5,242 nt of DNA from Nitrospirota bacterium (lineage in GTDB: Bacteria > Nitrospirota > JAOUDF01), in contig JAOUDF010000172.1 in NCBI GenBank assembly GCA_029859385.1, positions 1 through 5,242 of the forward strand, in the 5' to 3' direction. Made by a program: the position numbers and the translations under genes. Shown one piece after another: positions 1 to 5,242 of this stretch. Position 1 is the first letter of the stretch. The number at the start of each line of letters is the position of its first letter. The notes below the pieces were generated by a model. The model saw nothing but the letters and a program-made list of their open reading frames with translations, searched no databases and had not been told where the DNA came from.

Positions 1-1
1 T

Positions 2-1885
2 GAAGTCCTCAACACCATCAACTCACCGGACGATCTGAAACGGACGGACCGGGAGCTGTTCCCCACCCTCGCGTCGGATATCCGGGAAGAGATCATAAAG
101 ACGGTCTCGCGGACAGGCGGCCATCTGGCCTCGAGCCTCGGCGTGGTGGAACTTACCATAGTCCTGCACTACCTCTTCGATACCCCCAAAGACAAGATCA
201 TCTGGGACGTCGGCCATCAGGCCTATGCCCATAAACTCCTGACGGGACGCAGAGCCCAGTTCGGCACGCTCAGGCAGTATGACGGAATCAGCGGTTTTCC
301 ACGGCGCGCCGAGAGCCCTTATGATGCCTTCACCGTGGGGCACAGCAGTACCTCGATATCGGCCGCCCTTGGCATGGCGGAGGCGAGGGACAAGCGGGGC
401 GATACGTCAAAGGTGATCGCCGTAATCGGCGACGGCGCCCTCACGTCGGGCCTGGCCTTCGAGGGCCTCAACCAGGCGGGGGCCATGAAGAAGGACCTCA
501 TCGTTGTGCTCAATGACAATGAGATGTCCATCAGCCCCAATGTCGGCGCCATGTCGTCCTACCTCAGCCGCATGATGGCCGGCGATTTCTACGTGAAATT
601 CAAAAAGGAAACAGAGCATGTGCTCAAGAGTATCCCGGGGGTCGGCGAGTCGATGCTCAGGATGGCGAAGAGAGCCGAGGAATCGTTCAAGGGACTCATC
701 ATGCCCGGCATGCTGTTCGAGGAGCTGGGTTTTGAATATGTGGGGCCGATTAACGGCCATGATATCGACCTGCTCATCGATACCTTCGAGCGGGTGAAAA
801 AACTGTCGTGGCCGGTACTGGTCCATGTGGTGACGAAGAAAGGCTCCGGCTATCTTCCCGCGGAAGAGGAGCCCTCGCGATTTCACGGGACCCCTCCCTT
901 CGATATTGCCACGGGGAAAACGGCCTCTTCCGGAGGGATGACCTACACGGGGGCATTCAGTGATGCCCTGACGCGTCTTGCCGACGACATGCCTCAGGTG
1001 GTGGCGATTACCGCTGCCATGCCGGAAGGAACGGGGCTGGACAAGTTTGCCCAGAAACACCCGTCGAGATTCTACGACGTGGGTATTGCCGAATCTCATG
1101 CAATCACCTTTGCCTGTGGCCTGGCGACCGAAGGATTTCATCCTGTTGTGGCTGTTTATTCCACCTTTTTACAGCGAGCTTATGACCAGATCGTCCACGA
1201 CCTTTGCATCCAGAACCTGCCGGTGACTCTTGCCATAGACAGGGCGGGGCTTGTCGGCGAGGACGGAGCCACCCATCACGGCGTCTTCGACATGGCCTAT
1301 CTGCGGTCGATACCCAACCTTGTGGTTATGGCTCCGAAGGACGGGGCTGAGCTGCAGCGTATGCTCAGGACTTCCCTGGAACATGAAGGGCCTTCGGCGC
1401 TGCGCTATCCCCGGGGCAGGGTCCCGGATATCAAACTACCGGAGGTGATAGACAAGGTTGAGATCGGCAGAGCGGAGGTGCTGGCCCAGGGGAACGAAGG
1501 GGTGGTGATTGCAATAGGCGGCACTGTCTACCCTGTCCTTGAGGCGGCGGAGAAGCTTCGTGCGGAATCGGGCATATCCTTGTCAGTCATCAACGCCAGG
1601 TTCGTAAAGCCGCTGGACCGTTCCGCCATAATTGAGCATGCGACCCGCGCCGGACGGGTTATGGTGGTAGAGGAAGGTTCTCTTGCCGGAGGCATGGGGA
1701 GTGCGGTCCTGGAGCTGCTCGAAGAAGAGGGCCTTCAGGTGCCGGTAAAGCGTCTCGGGATTCCCGATGCCTTTGTGGAGCATGGTACGCAGCAGGCCCT
1801 CAGGGAATTGTGCGGAATCGACGGAGAGGGTATTCGAAGGGCCATGCAGAGTTTCTTCATGGTCGGAGCGCCTTCCGGCGGATAA
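2..1885 (+). CDS. dxs: 1-deoxy-D-xylulose-5-phosphate synthase (DXS), N-terminus cut by window edge
   Basis: Cytoplasmic thiamine-diphosphate enzyme that condenses pyruvate and glyceraldehyde 3-phosphate to DXP, the first step of the MEP isoprenoid route; DXP also feeds thiamine and pyridoxal synthesis. The frame is open from base 2 (EVLNTINSPDDLK...), and the family N-terminus normally has only a few residues before this, so the GTG at 143 is an internal codon and not the start. In-window the protein is 627 residues, close to the usual 620-640. Order: TPP-binding domain (about 1-290) with GGHLASSLG (His41), VGHQAY (His72), HSSTSIS, the GDG...LNDN cofactor motif (144-173) and FHGTPPFD (His295); pyrimidine-binding domain (about 313-475) with TAAMPEGTG, the catalytic Glu364 in GIAESHA, and YSTFLQRAYDQ; transketolase C-terminal domain (about 484-610) ending in LGIPDAFVEHG. 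An unusual point is Ser after the catalytic Glu, where most DXS have Gln. Identity is certain; only the start is missing. Confidence 0.97.
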   Translation, partial: EVLNTINSPDDLKRTDRELFPTLASDIREEIIKTVSRTGGHLASSLGVVELTIVLHYLFDTPKDKIIWDVGHQAYAHKLLTGRRAQFGTLRQYDGISGFPRRAESPYDAFTVGHSSTSISAALGMAEARDKRGDTSKVIAVIGDGALTSGLAFEGLNQAGAMKKDLIVVLNDNEMSISPNVGAMSSYLSRMMAGDFYVKFKKETEHVLKSIPGVGESMLRMAKRAEESFKGLIMPGMLFEELGFEYVGPINGHDIDLLIDTFERVKKLSWPVLVHVVTKKGSGYLPAEEEPSRFHGTPPFDIATGKTASSGGMTYTGAFSDALTRLADDMPQVVAITAAMPEGTGLDKFAQKHPSRFYDVGIAESHAITFACGLATEGFHPVVAVYSTFLQRAYDQIVHDLCIQNLPVTLAIDRAGLVGEDGATHHGVFDMAYLRSIPNLVVMAPKDGAELQRMLRTSLEHEGPSALRYPRGRVPDIKLPEVIDKVEIGRAEVLAQGNEGVVIAIGGTVYPVLEAAEKLRAESGISLSVINARFVKPLDRSAIIEHATRAGRVMVVEEGSLAGGMGSAVLELLEEEGLQVPVKRLGIPDAFVEHGTQQALRELCGIDGEGIRRAMQSFFMVGAPSGG

Positions 1886-1894
1886 TGCTATACT
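1886..1894 (+). promoter_or_regulatory. Candidate extended -10 promoter for tlyA
   Basis: TGCTATACT directly follows the dxs stop codon. It fits an extended -10 element (TGn followed by TATACT, five of six matches to TATAAT). No good -35 is visible 17 bases upstream, which extended -10 promoters can tolerate. Transcription would begin near 1900, just ahead of the hairpin at 1913-1951, and would serve tlyA. Inferred from the motif only. Confidence 0.33.
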
Positions 1895-1912
1895 GACATA
1901 TTGATAAAACGC

Positions 1913-1956
1913 AAGGGGTTCGTACGGGCAGGAATGCGGTATGAAGCCCTTTTTTT
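1913..1956 (+). terminator. Hairpin plus T-tract between dxs and tlyA (intrinsic terminator or leader hairpin)
   Basis: Bases 1913-1925 pair with 1939-1951 over 13 positions (11 Watson-Crick pairs, one G-T wobble, one G-G mismatch). A further 3-bp step, GCA/TGC, closes on a GGAA loop at 1931-1934. Seven T residues follow at 1950-1956. This is the classic shape of a rho-independent terminator for dxs. It lies only 12 bases before the tlyA start codon, so tlyA would need its own promoter or read-through. It could also act as an attenuator-like leader hairpin for tlyA. Confidence 0.6.
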
Positions 1957-1958
1957 AT

Positions 1959-1964
1959 GGTGAT
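1959..1964 (+). promoter_or_regulatory. Ribosome binding site supporting the GTG start of tlyA
   Basis: GGTGAT matches the 3' half of the full anti-16S complement (GGAGGTGAT). Its register puts the usual SD core about seven bases before the GTG at 1968. A TGA in the same frame at 1965-1967 rules out any earlier start. Confidence 0.5.
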
Positions 1965-1967
1965 TGA

Positions 1968-2708
1968 GTGACAAAGAGCGGTAGAAAACGGCTGGACCTT
2001 CTCATGGTGGAACAGGGGCTCGCTGAAAGCAGGGAGCAGGCTCAGAGAATGATCATGGCTGGTCTGGTCCGGGTGGGTGAGCAGGTTTTCGACAAGCCGG
2101 GCAAGGAACTGCCGTCGGAGACGGTCATCCGTCTTGAGGGGGAGGACATCCCTTATGTGAGTCGGGGCGGACTCAAGCTGGAGAAGGCCTTGAAGGTGTT
2201 TGATATCGATGTGGCAGGAAAGGTCGCCATCGATATCGGTGCCAGTACCGGTGGTTTTACCGATTGCTTGTTGCAGCATGGCGTGAGTCGGGTATATGCA
2301 GTGGACGTCGGCTACGGTCAGCTTCACTGGAAGCTCAGGCAGGATGACAGAGTCATCAATATAGAAAAGGCAAACATCAGGTATCTCGACTCGGAGCAGA
2401 TATCCGAAAGGATCGACGTGGCGGTAATAGATGTCTCCTTCATATCGCTCAAGACGGTTATACCGAAGGTCCTTGAGCTGCTTTCCGCAGATGGTATTAT
2501 CGTTGCTCTTGTGAAGCCCCAGTTTGAGGTCGGCAAAGGTGAGGTCGGCAAAGGCGGGATTGTCCGAGAGAAGGACAAACACGATAAGGTGCTGGAAGAT
2601 CTGAGCCTCTTCATGTCAGGGCAGATGCTTACCGTTACAGGTGTTACAGAGTCACCCGTGCTCGGCGCCAAGGGGAACAGGGAGTTTCTGATGGCCCTCC
2701 GGCGCTAG
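1968..2708 (+). CDS. tlyA: TlyA-family 2'-O-ribose rRNA methyltransferase
   Basis: Cytoplasmic SAM-dependent enzyme that methylates the 2'-OH of a cytidine in ribosomal RNA; family members modify 23S C1920 and, in the longer type, also 16S C1409. Members are often labelled hemolysin A, a legacy name. The protein has 246 residues: an S4 RNA-binding domain at about 7-65 (KRLDLLMVEQGL..., then DKPG), a linker ending YVSRGGLKLEKAL, and an RrmJ/FtsJ-like Rossmann domain from about 84 with SAM motif I DIGASTGGFTDCLL (89-102). The K-D-K-E catalytic tetrad is present as Lys70, Asp155, Lys183 and Glu239, each one residue from the positions recalled for M. tuberculosis TlyA. The short length suggests the TlyA-I type (23S only), which is an inference. 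Start: GTG, directly after an in-frame stop, just before the S4 domain. A 15-base tandem repeat lies at 2526-2555. Confidence 0.93.
   Translation: MTKSGRKRLDLLMVEQGLAESREQAQRMIMAGLVRVGEQVFDKPGKELPSETVIRLEGEDIPYVSRGGLKLEKALKVFDIDVAGKVAIDIGASTGGFTDCLLQHGVSRVYAVDVGYGQLHWKLRQDDRVINIEKANIRYLDSEQISERIDVAVIDVSFISLKTVIPKVLELLSADGIIVALVKPQFEVGKGEVGKGGIVREKDKHDKVLEDLSLFMSGQMLTVTGVTESPVLGAKGNREFLMALRR
2526..2555 (+). repeat. 15-base tandem duplication inside tlyA
   Basis: GAGGTCGGCAAAGG plus one base (T, then C) occurs twice head to tail, encoding EVGKG twice in the loop after the catalytic VKPQFE motif. Homologues as I recall them have the same loop length (for example FEAGREQVGKKGIVRD), so this is not an insertion into the family fold. 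The two halves agree at 14 of 15 bases. Confidence 0.85.
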
Positions 2709-2730
2709 GTGTGCGACGGCATTTTCTCAT

Positions 2731-2949
2731 GTTTTTATTATCGATGACGATGTAGATGGCAGAAAGTCTGATAGAACAGGAGTCACAGCGAACGCCTGGG
2801 AGATGCATGGAGCGGGTTTTGAAAAACGGGATGTGTTGGCGCGAGACTCTGAGAATGGGGCAGTGCTAATGAATTTTAAACAGTATGCCGAAGAAGGTAG
2901 TCGTAAAGACAAGAGTGGTTTTGAAAAGACGGTCAGGCGCTTCAGATGG
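2731..2949 (+). pseudogene. Possible degenerate response-regulator receiver remnant
   Basis: The frame starting at 2731 reads 73 codons to a TGA at 2950, with no ATG, GTG or TTG before the motif region. It opens VFIIDDDVDGR, like strand 1 and the acidic cluster of a receiver domain. Sixteen residues after DDD comes WEMHGA (family-typical GYEV..A), and AVLMNF falls at the spacing expected for the phosphoacceptor strand (usually LVLLDL), with Asn in place of Asp. SGFEKTVRRFR further on recalls the usual DGFELLRRIR, but only after about nine extra residues. The same frame stays open after the TGA up to about 3120, with no clear later motif. This was judged by eye from spacing and a few residues. 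It may equally be chance in a non-coding gap. Confidence 0.2.
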
Positions 2950-3086
2950 TGATTCCGGAAATGTATTTGCAGGTACAAAACTGCTTCAAAAGAGTATGTG
3001 TTGTTTGTCGGAATGGCTTGGAAACGGCGCTGTAGCTTGATTTTAAGAATGTGCACGTTGTTTGCAGAGCAGGCAGGTAATGGTGC

Positions 3087-3130
3087 ATTGTCCGAAACAT
3101 CTGTAATCGCAGGATGTCGGGCTTGACAAT
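3087..3130 (+). repeat. Imperfect inverted repeat upstream of pilM
   Basis: ATTGTC (3087-3092) is the exact reverse complement of GACAAT (3125-3130). Inside, CGA pairs with TCG, CATC with GATG and TG with CA, separated by small bulges, around a TAATCG loop. That is about 15 pairs in 44 bases. The right arm contains most of the TTGACA -35 candidate, so the repeat would lie upstream of, or within, the promoter. No T-tract follows, which argues against a terminator for tlyA. Confidence 0.4.
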
Positions 3131-3151
3131 AAATAACGACTCAAGTAACTT
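3123..3151 (+). promoter_or_regulatory. Candidate sigma-70 type promoter for pilMNO
   Basis: A perfect TTGACA (3123-3128) is followed after exactly 17 bases by TAACTT (3146-3151). The -35 is ideal, while the -10 matches TATAAT at only three of six positions, including the first two and the last. Transcription would start near 3158, giving a leader of about 45 bases before pilM. A weak -10 lying in a palindrome is what would be expected of a regulated promoter. Confidence 0.4.
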
Positions 3152-3154
3152 GAG
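3140..3154. promoter_or_regulatory. Perfect 15-base palindrome, operator candidate over the pilM -10
   Basis: CTCAAGTAACTTGAG has 7-base arms around a single central A. It covers the candidate -10 element, and a third half-site, CAAGT, follows at 3158-3162. The one-base centre makes an RNA hairpin unlikely, so a dimeric protein site is the simpler reading. The arms equal those of the E. coli SoxR box (CTCAAGT and ACTTGAG) as I recall it, but the centre is one base shorter and the position relative to -35 differs, so SoxR itself is not implied. Confidence 0.45.
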
Positions 3155-3193
3155 CACCAAGTCAGTGGAAAAGCTTGTGTACCGGTCTCTTTC

Positions 3194-3199
3194 GAGGGG
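3194..3199 (+). promoter_or_regulatory. Ribosome binding site deciding the pilM start
   Basis: GAGGGG touches the first ATG (3200) but its GAGG core lies five bases before the second ATG (3203). Spacing therefore favours the second of the two adjacent ATG codons. Confidence 0.6.
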
Positions 3200-3202
3200 A
3201 TG

Positions 3203-4258
3203 ATGTTCTCTTTCAAAAAAAATCCTATTGTAGGCCTTGATCTGGGGTCCAGCTCCGTCAAGCTTGTCCAGTTAAAGGAAAGCGGGAAAGGTCTGCAACT
3301 CGTCAAATTGGGGATAGTATCCCTTGAGCCTGAAGTTGTGGTTGACGGTGCTATCATGAACCACGGCCAGATGGCAGACGCAATACGGACATTGATGGAA
3401 GAGCAGAAGCTCAAATCATGCGATGTCGTCCTCTCCGTTTCCGGCCATTCGGTCATCATCAAAAGAATTACGCTTCCCACGATGAGTGAGGAAGAACTCT
3501 CCGAGTCGATCAAGTGGGAGGCTGAACAGTACATCCCCTTTGCCATCGACGATGTCAACCTCGATTTCCAGATACTCGGTCAGACGGAGAAGGAGGGACA
3601 GATGGATGTCCTTCTCGTTGCCGTCAAGCGAGACAAGATCAACGATTATCTTTCCGTGGTTACCGAAGCGGGCCTGAACCCGGTTGTGGTAGATGTGGAT
3701 GCCTTCGCGCTGGAAAACATGTATGAGATCAACTACGAGCAGGGCAGTGAAGAGGTTATCGCCCTGGTCAATCTCGGTGCTACCGTCATGAACATAAACA
3801 TCATGAAGGGCGGCACTTCGACGTTTACCCGAGACAGCACCATCGGGGGACACCATTACACGGAAGCGATCCAGAAAGAGTTCAACCTTACCTATGAAGA
3901 CGCCGAACGGGTGAAAAGGGGTGAAGAGGTAAAGGGTATTACACAGGACCAGTTGAAACCTCTCTTCGATTCACTTAACGACGACCTCCTTACGGAAGTC
4001 TACCGGTCACTGGATTTCTTCAGGGCAACATCAACCAGCGAGCATATCGACAGGGTTGTGCTCAGTGGCGGCGGCAGCAAGGTGCCTGGCCTGGTGGGAG
4101 CCCTTTCCGAAAGGCTTGAGCTGCCGGTTGAAATGGTGAACCCGTTCAAAAACATCACGGTGGACAGCAAGGCTTTTGACTTTGAATACTTGCAGGATAT
4201 TGGCCCGACCATGGCGGTAGCGGTCGGGTTGGCCATGAGGCGGGTAGGGGACAGATGA
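3203..4258 (+). CDS. pilM: PilM, actin-like ATPase of the type IV pilus alignment complex
   Basis: Cytoplasmic actin-fold protein that binds nucleotide and the N-terminal peptide of PilN, linking the assembly ATPases to the PilN/PilO inner-membrane platform. From the ATG at 3203 it has 351 residues, typical for the family; the ATG at 3200 would add one Met but sits too close to the ribosome binding site. Visible: phosphate-1 motif VGLDLGSSSVKLVQL (10-24), SHS2-type region with VSGHSVIIKRITLP (79-92), the family hallmark WEAEQYIPF (105-113), DVLLVAVKRDKI and VVDVDAFALEN, phosphate-2 region VNLGATVMNINI (189-200), FTRDSTIGG, and adenosine-loop LSGGGSKVPGL (287-297), ending MAVAVGLAMRR. The phosphate-2 region has Asn190 where P. 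aeruginosa PilM has Asp. The stop overlaps the pilN start in ATGA, indicating translational coupling. Promoter candidate at 3123-3151. Confidence 0.95.
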   Translation: MFSFKKNPIVGLDLGSSSVKLVQLKESGKGLQLVKLGIVSLEPEVVVDGAIMNHGQMADAIRTLMEEQKLKSCDVVLSVSGHSVIIKRITLPTMSEEELSESIKWEAEQYIPFAIDDVNLDFQILGQTEKEGQMDVLLVAVKRDKINDYLSVVTEAGLNPVVVDVDAFALENMYEINYEQGSEEVIALVNLGATVMNINIMKGGTSTFTRDSTIGGHHYTEAIQKEFNLTYEDAERVKRGEEVKGITQDQLKPLFDSLNDDLLTEVYRSLDFFRATSTSEHIDRVVLSGGGSKVPGLVGALSERLELPVEMVNPFKNITVDSKAFDFEYLQDIGPTMAVAVGLAMRRVGDR

Positions 4259-4791
4259 TACGGATTAACCTGCTTCCGACAAAAAAATCCAAGAAGGCTG
4301 TGGTTGTTGAGAAACAGCTGATATACATCGTTGCCGGCTGTATCGCCGTCGCGGTGATTCTGGGCTATATATGGGTGAGCCTCAACGGGAGGATATCGAA
4401 CCTTCAGGATGAGAAAACACGCGCTCAGCAGATGGCCGCGGATCTGAAGAAGAAGATAAAGGAAGTGGAAAACTACGAGAAAGACAAGAAGGCCCTGGAA
4501 GAAAAGATCGCTATTATTGAAGGCCTCAGAAAAATGCAGGAACTGCCGGTGCATATGCTTGACGAAATCAGCAAGGCATTGCCGGCCGGCGTCTGGCTTT
4601 CCGACCTGAAGGAAGCCAATGCCCAGGTTTCTCTCAGCGGCACGGCCTTCTCCAACGATGACATCGTTGCATTTGTCAACAACCTCAGAAGTTCTGCTTA
4701 TGTTGCAGATGTAACGCTGCTGGAGTCGGTTATGACGGGTACAACGCAGAAAGTCTATTCATTCAAGATGACGGTTAAGCTGAAATCATAG
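4255..4791 (+). CDS. pilN: PilN, type IV pilus inner-membrane alignment protein
   Basis: Bitopic inner-membrane protein whose cytoplasmic N-terminal tail docks in a PilM groove and whose periplasmic part pairs with PilO. It has 178 residues, typical for the family. It begins MIRINLLPTKK, carrying the conserved INLLP motif that PilM binds. A single membrane segment lies at about 21-43 (QLIYIVAGCIAVAVILGYIW...), then a long charged coiled coil at about 45-95 rich in Lys and Glu, then the periplasmic ferredoxin-like region (about 97-178) with LPAGVWLSDL, VSLSGTAFSNDDIVAFVNNL and the final FKMTVKL strand. The ATG overlaps the pilM stop by four bases and has AGGGG four bases upstream inside pilM. 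pilO follows after nine bases. Confidence 0.95.
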   Translation: MIRINLLPTKKSKKAVVVEKQLIYIVAGCIAVAVILGYIWVSLNGRISNLQDEKTRAQQMAADLKKKIKEVENYEKDKKALEEKIAIIEGLRKMQELPVHMLDEISKALPAGVWLSDLKEANAQVSLSGTAFSNDDIVAFVNNLRSSAYVADVTLLESVMTGTTQKVYSFKMTVKLKS

Positions 4792-4794
4792 GAG
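4790..4794 (+). promoter_or_regulatory. Ribosome binding site of pilO overlapping the pilN stop
   Basis: AGGAG begins inside the pilN TAG and ends six bases before the GTG at 4801. This strong, well-spaced site fixes the GTG as the pilO start. Confidence 0.75.
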
Positions 4795-4800
4795 TGATTT

Positions 4801-5242
4801 GTGGTCGCCCTTGAGAACCTCAAAGCCCAGATCAAGAGCATACCCCCCAAGCAGAAGATGGTGCTGCTGGGCCTGCTGGCATTTATCGTGATAGGCGGCT
4901 TTATCTGGCTTATCTATCTTCCGGCGAGTGGGGAGATAAAGAAGCTTGAAGGGGAGATATCGAAGCTGAATGCCCAGATAGCGACGGACCGAGGCAAGGC
5001 GCGGCGACTTGACGATCTCAAGGCTGAAAATGCTCGTCTGCAGGCTCGGCTCAAGGAGGCGACGGAGCAGATCCCGACGGAAGACGAGATTGTCGGCCTG
5101 CTGCAGCAGGTATCGAACGACGGGATTACTGCAGGACTTGACTTCAAGGTATGGCGTCCCGCGGCAAGAAAGACGAGCCCAACCGGGTTGTACACAGAGA
5201 TCCCCGTCACCGTTGAGGTAAGGGGTGGCTATCATAACGTAG
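4801..5242 (+). CDS. pilO: PilO, type IV pilus inner-membrane alignment protein, C-terminus beyond window
   Basis: Partner of PilN: a bitopic inner-membrane protein whose periplasmic coiled coil and ferredoxin-like domain form PilN/PilO dimers and contact PilP, linking the platform to the PilQ secretin. The window holds 147 residues from a GTG start; the family is usually about 200, so some 50-60 residues are missing. Visible: short cytoplasmic tail, membrane segment at about 20-40 (KMVLLGLLAFIVIGGFIWLI), LPASGEIKKLE and a coiled coil to about 90 with regular Leu/Ile spacing, then IPTEDEIVGLLQQVSNDG and the hallmark IPVTVEVRGGYHNV at the cut edge, matching the family IPV.V.V.G.YH pattern. Third gene of the pilMNO operon, nine bases after pilN. 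pilP and pilQ are expected next but are not visible. Confidence 0.93.
   Translation, partial: MVALENLKAQIKSIPPKQKMVLLGLLAFIVIGGFIWLIYLPASGEIKKLEGEISKLNAQIATDRGKARRLDDLKAENARLQARLKEATEQIPTEDEIVGLLQQVSNDGITAGLDFKVWRPAARKTSPTGLYTEIPVTVEVRGGYHNV

Larger units (their letters stand above)
2709..3202. other. 494-base gap between tlyA and pilM with no confident gene
   Basis: This stretch is more AT-rich than its neighbours. I see no ORF on the + strand with both a start codon and a ribosome binding site. Minus-strand frames are open but give low-complexity proteins with no recognisable motif. The gap holds, in order, a possible receiver-domain remnant (2731-2949), an imperfect hairpin (3087-3130), a promoter-like element with a palindrome (3123-3154) and the pilM ribosome binding site. 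No clear terminator follows tlyA. Confidence 0.7.

Noticed and set aside
143..145. GTG as the start codon of dxs
   Set aside because: The frame upstream to base 2 encodes typical DXS N-terminal sequence including the conserved GGHLASS segment, so the true start lies before the window.
407..1141. 244-codon open frame on the minus strand opposite dxs
   Set aside because: It lies wholly inside an unmistakable dxs coding region, has a His- and Arg-rich composition typical of an antisense shadow and shows no motif.
1857..2582. 241-codon open frame on the minus strand opposite tlyA
   Set aside because: Covers the catalytic core of tlyA in antisense and shows no recognisable domain.
2756..2869. 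37-codon + strand ORF starting ATG GCA GAA in the gap
   Set aside because: No ribosome binding site, short, no recognisable motif, and in a different frame from the receiver-like reading.
2950..2952. TGA as a possible selenocysteine codon joining the two halves of the open frame in the gap
   Set aside because: No convincing SECIS-like hairpin follows at the expected distance, and no selenoprotein motif surrounds the codon.
3014..3030. Sigma-54 promoter (GG-N10-GC spacing in TGGCTTGGAAACGGCGC)
   Set aside because: Only the GG/GC spacing fits; the -24 CAC and -12 TTGC parts do not match, and it lies about 180 bases before pilM.
2727..3056. 109-codon minus-strand open frame in the tlyA-pilM gap
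   Set aside because: Ser/Leu/Phe-rich without a motif, and it overlaps the other minus-strand frame (3043-3558), which runs into pilM. Nothing supports expression.
2709..3202. GEMM-type cyclic dinucleotide riboswitch, which is known before pil operons in Geobacter
   Set aside because: The hallmark blocks (GGGCAAACC and ACGCAAAGCC-like) are absent throughout the leader region.

Overview
This window carries ordinary chromosomal housekeeping genes, all on the + strand, with one poorly explained gap. It looks like a mesophilic Gram-negative bacterium of the old Deltaproteobacteria (Desulfobacterota/Myxococcota-like). This rests on three things: non-mevalonate isoprenoid synthesis, a TlyA gene directly downstream of dxs, and a PilM/PilN/PilO cluster whose PilM resembles those lineages (recalled similarity, no search was run). 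Base composition is GC-rich inside the genes and visibly more AT-rich in the gap. The lineage call is an inference and is only moderately secure.

Layout. Bases 2-1885 hold almost all of dxs (DXP synthase); its first few codons lie before the window. Bases 1886-1967 are a short junction with an extended -10 promoter candidate and a hairpin followed by seven T residues. Bases 1968-2708 hold tlyA, an rRNA 2'-O-methyltransferase that starts with GTG. Bases 2709-3202 are a 494-base gap with no confident gene. It contains a weak trace of a degenerate response-regulator receiver (about 2731-2949), an imperfect hairpin, and a promoter-like TTGACA whose -10 region sits inside a perfect 15-base palindrome. 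Bases 3203-4258 are pilM, 4255-4791 are pilN (ATGA overlap), and 4801 to the window end is the N-terminal part of pilO. The very tight spacing marks pilMNO as one operon, presumably followed outside the window by pilP and pilQ.

How the genes work together. dxs and tlyA are neighbours without a shared pathway: one starts isoprenoid precursor synthesis, the other modifies ribosomal RNA. PilM, PilN and PilO form the inner-membrane alignment complex of the type IV pilus machine. Cytoplasmic PilM binds the N-terminal peptide of PilN, and PilN and PilO pair through their coiled coils and periplasmic domains. The upstream gap is the natural place for control of pilus assembly, and the palindrome there is the most interesting regulatory feature.

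I see no convincing new biological system. The observations most worth following are the palindromic operator candidate before pilM, the possible decayed receiver domain in the gap, and the promoter/hairpin arrangement before tlyA.
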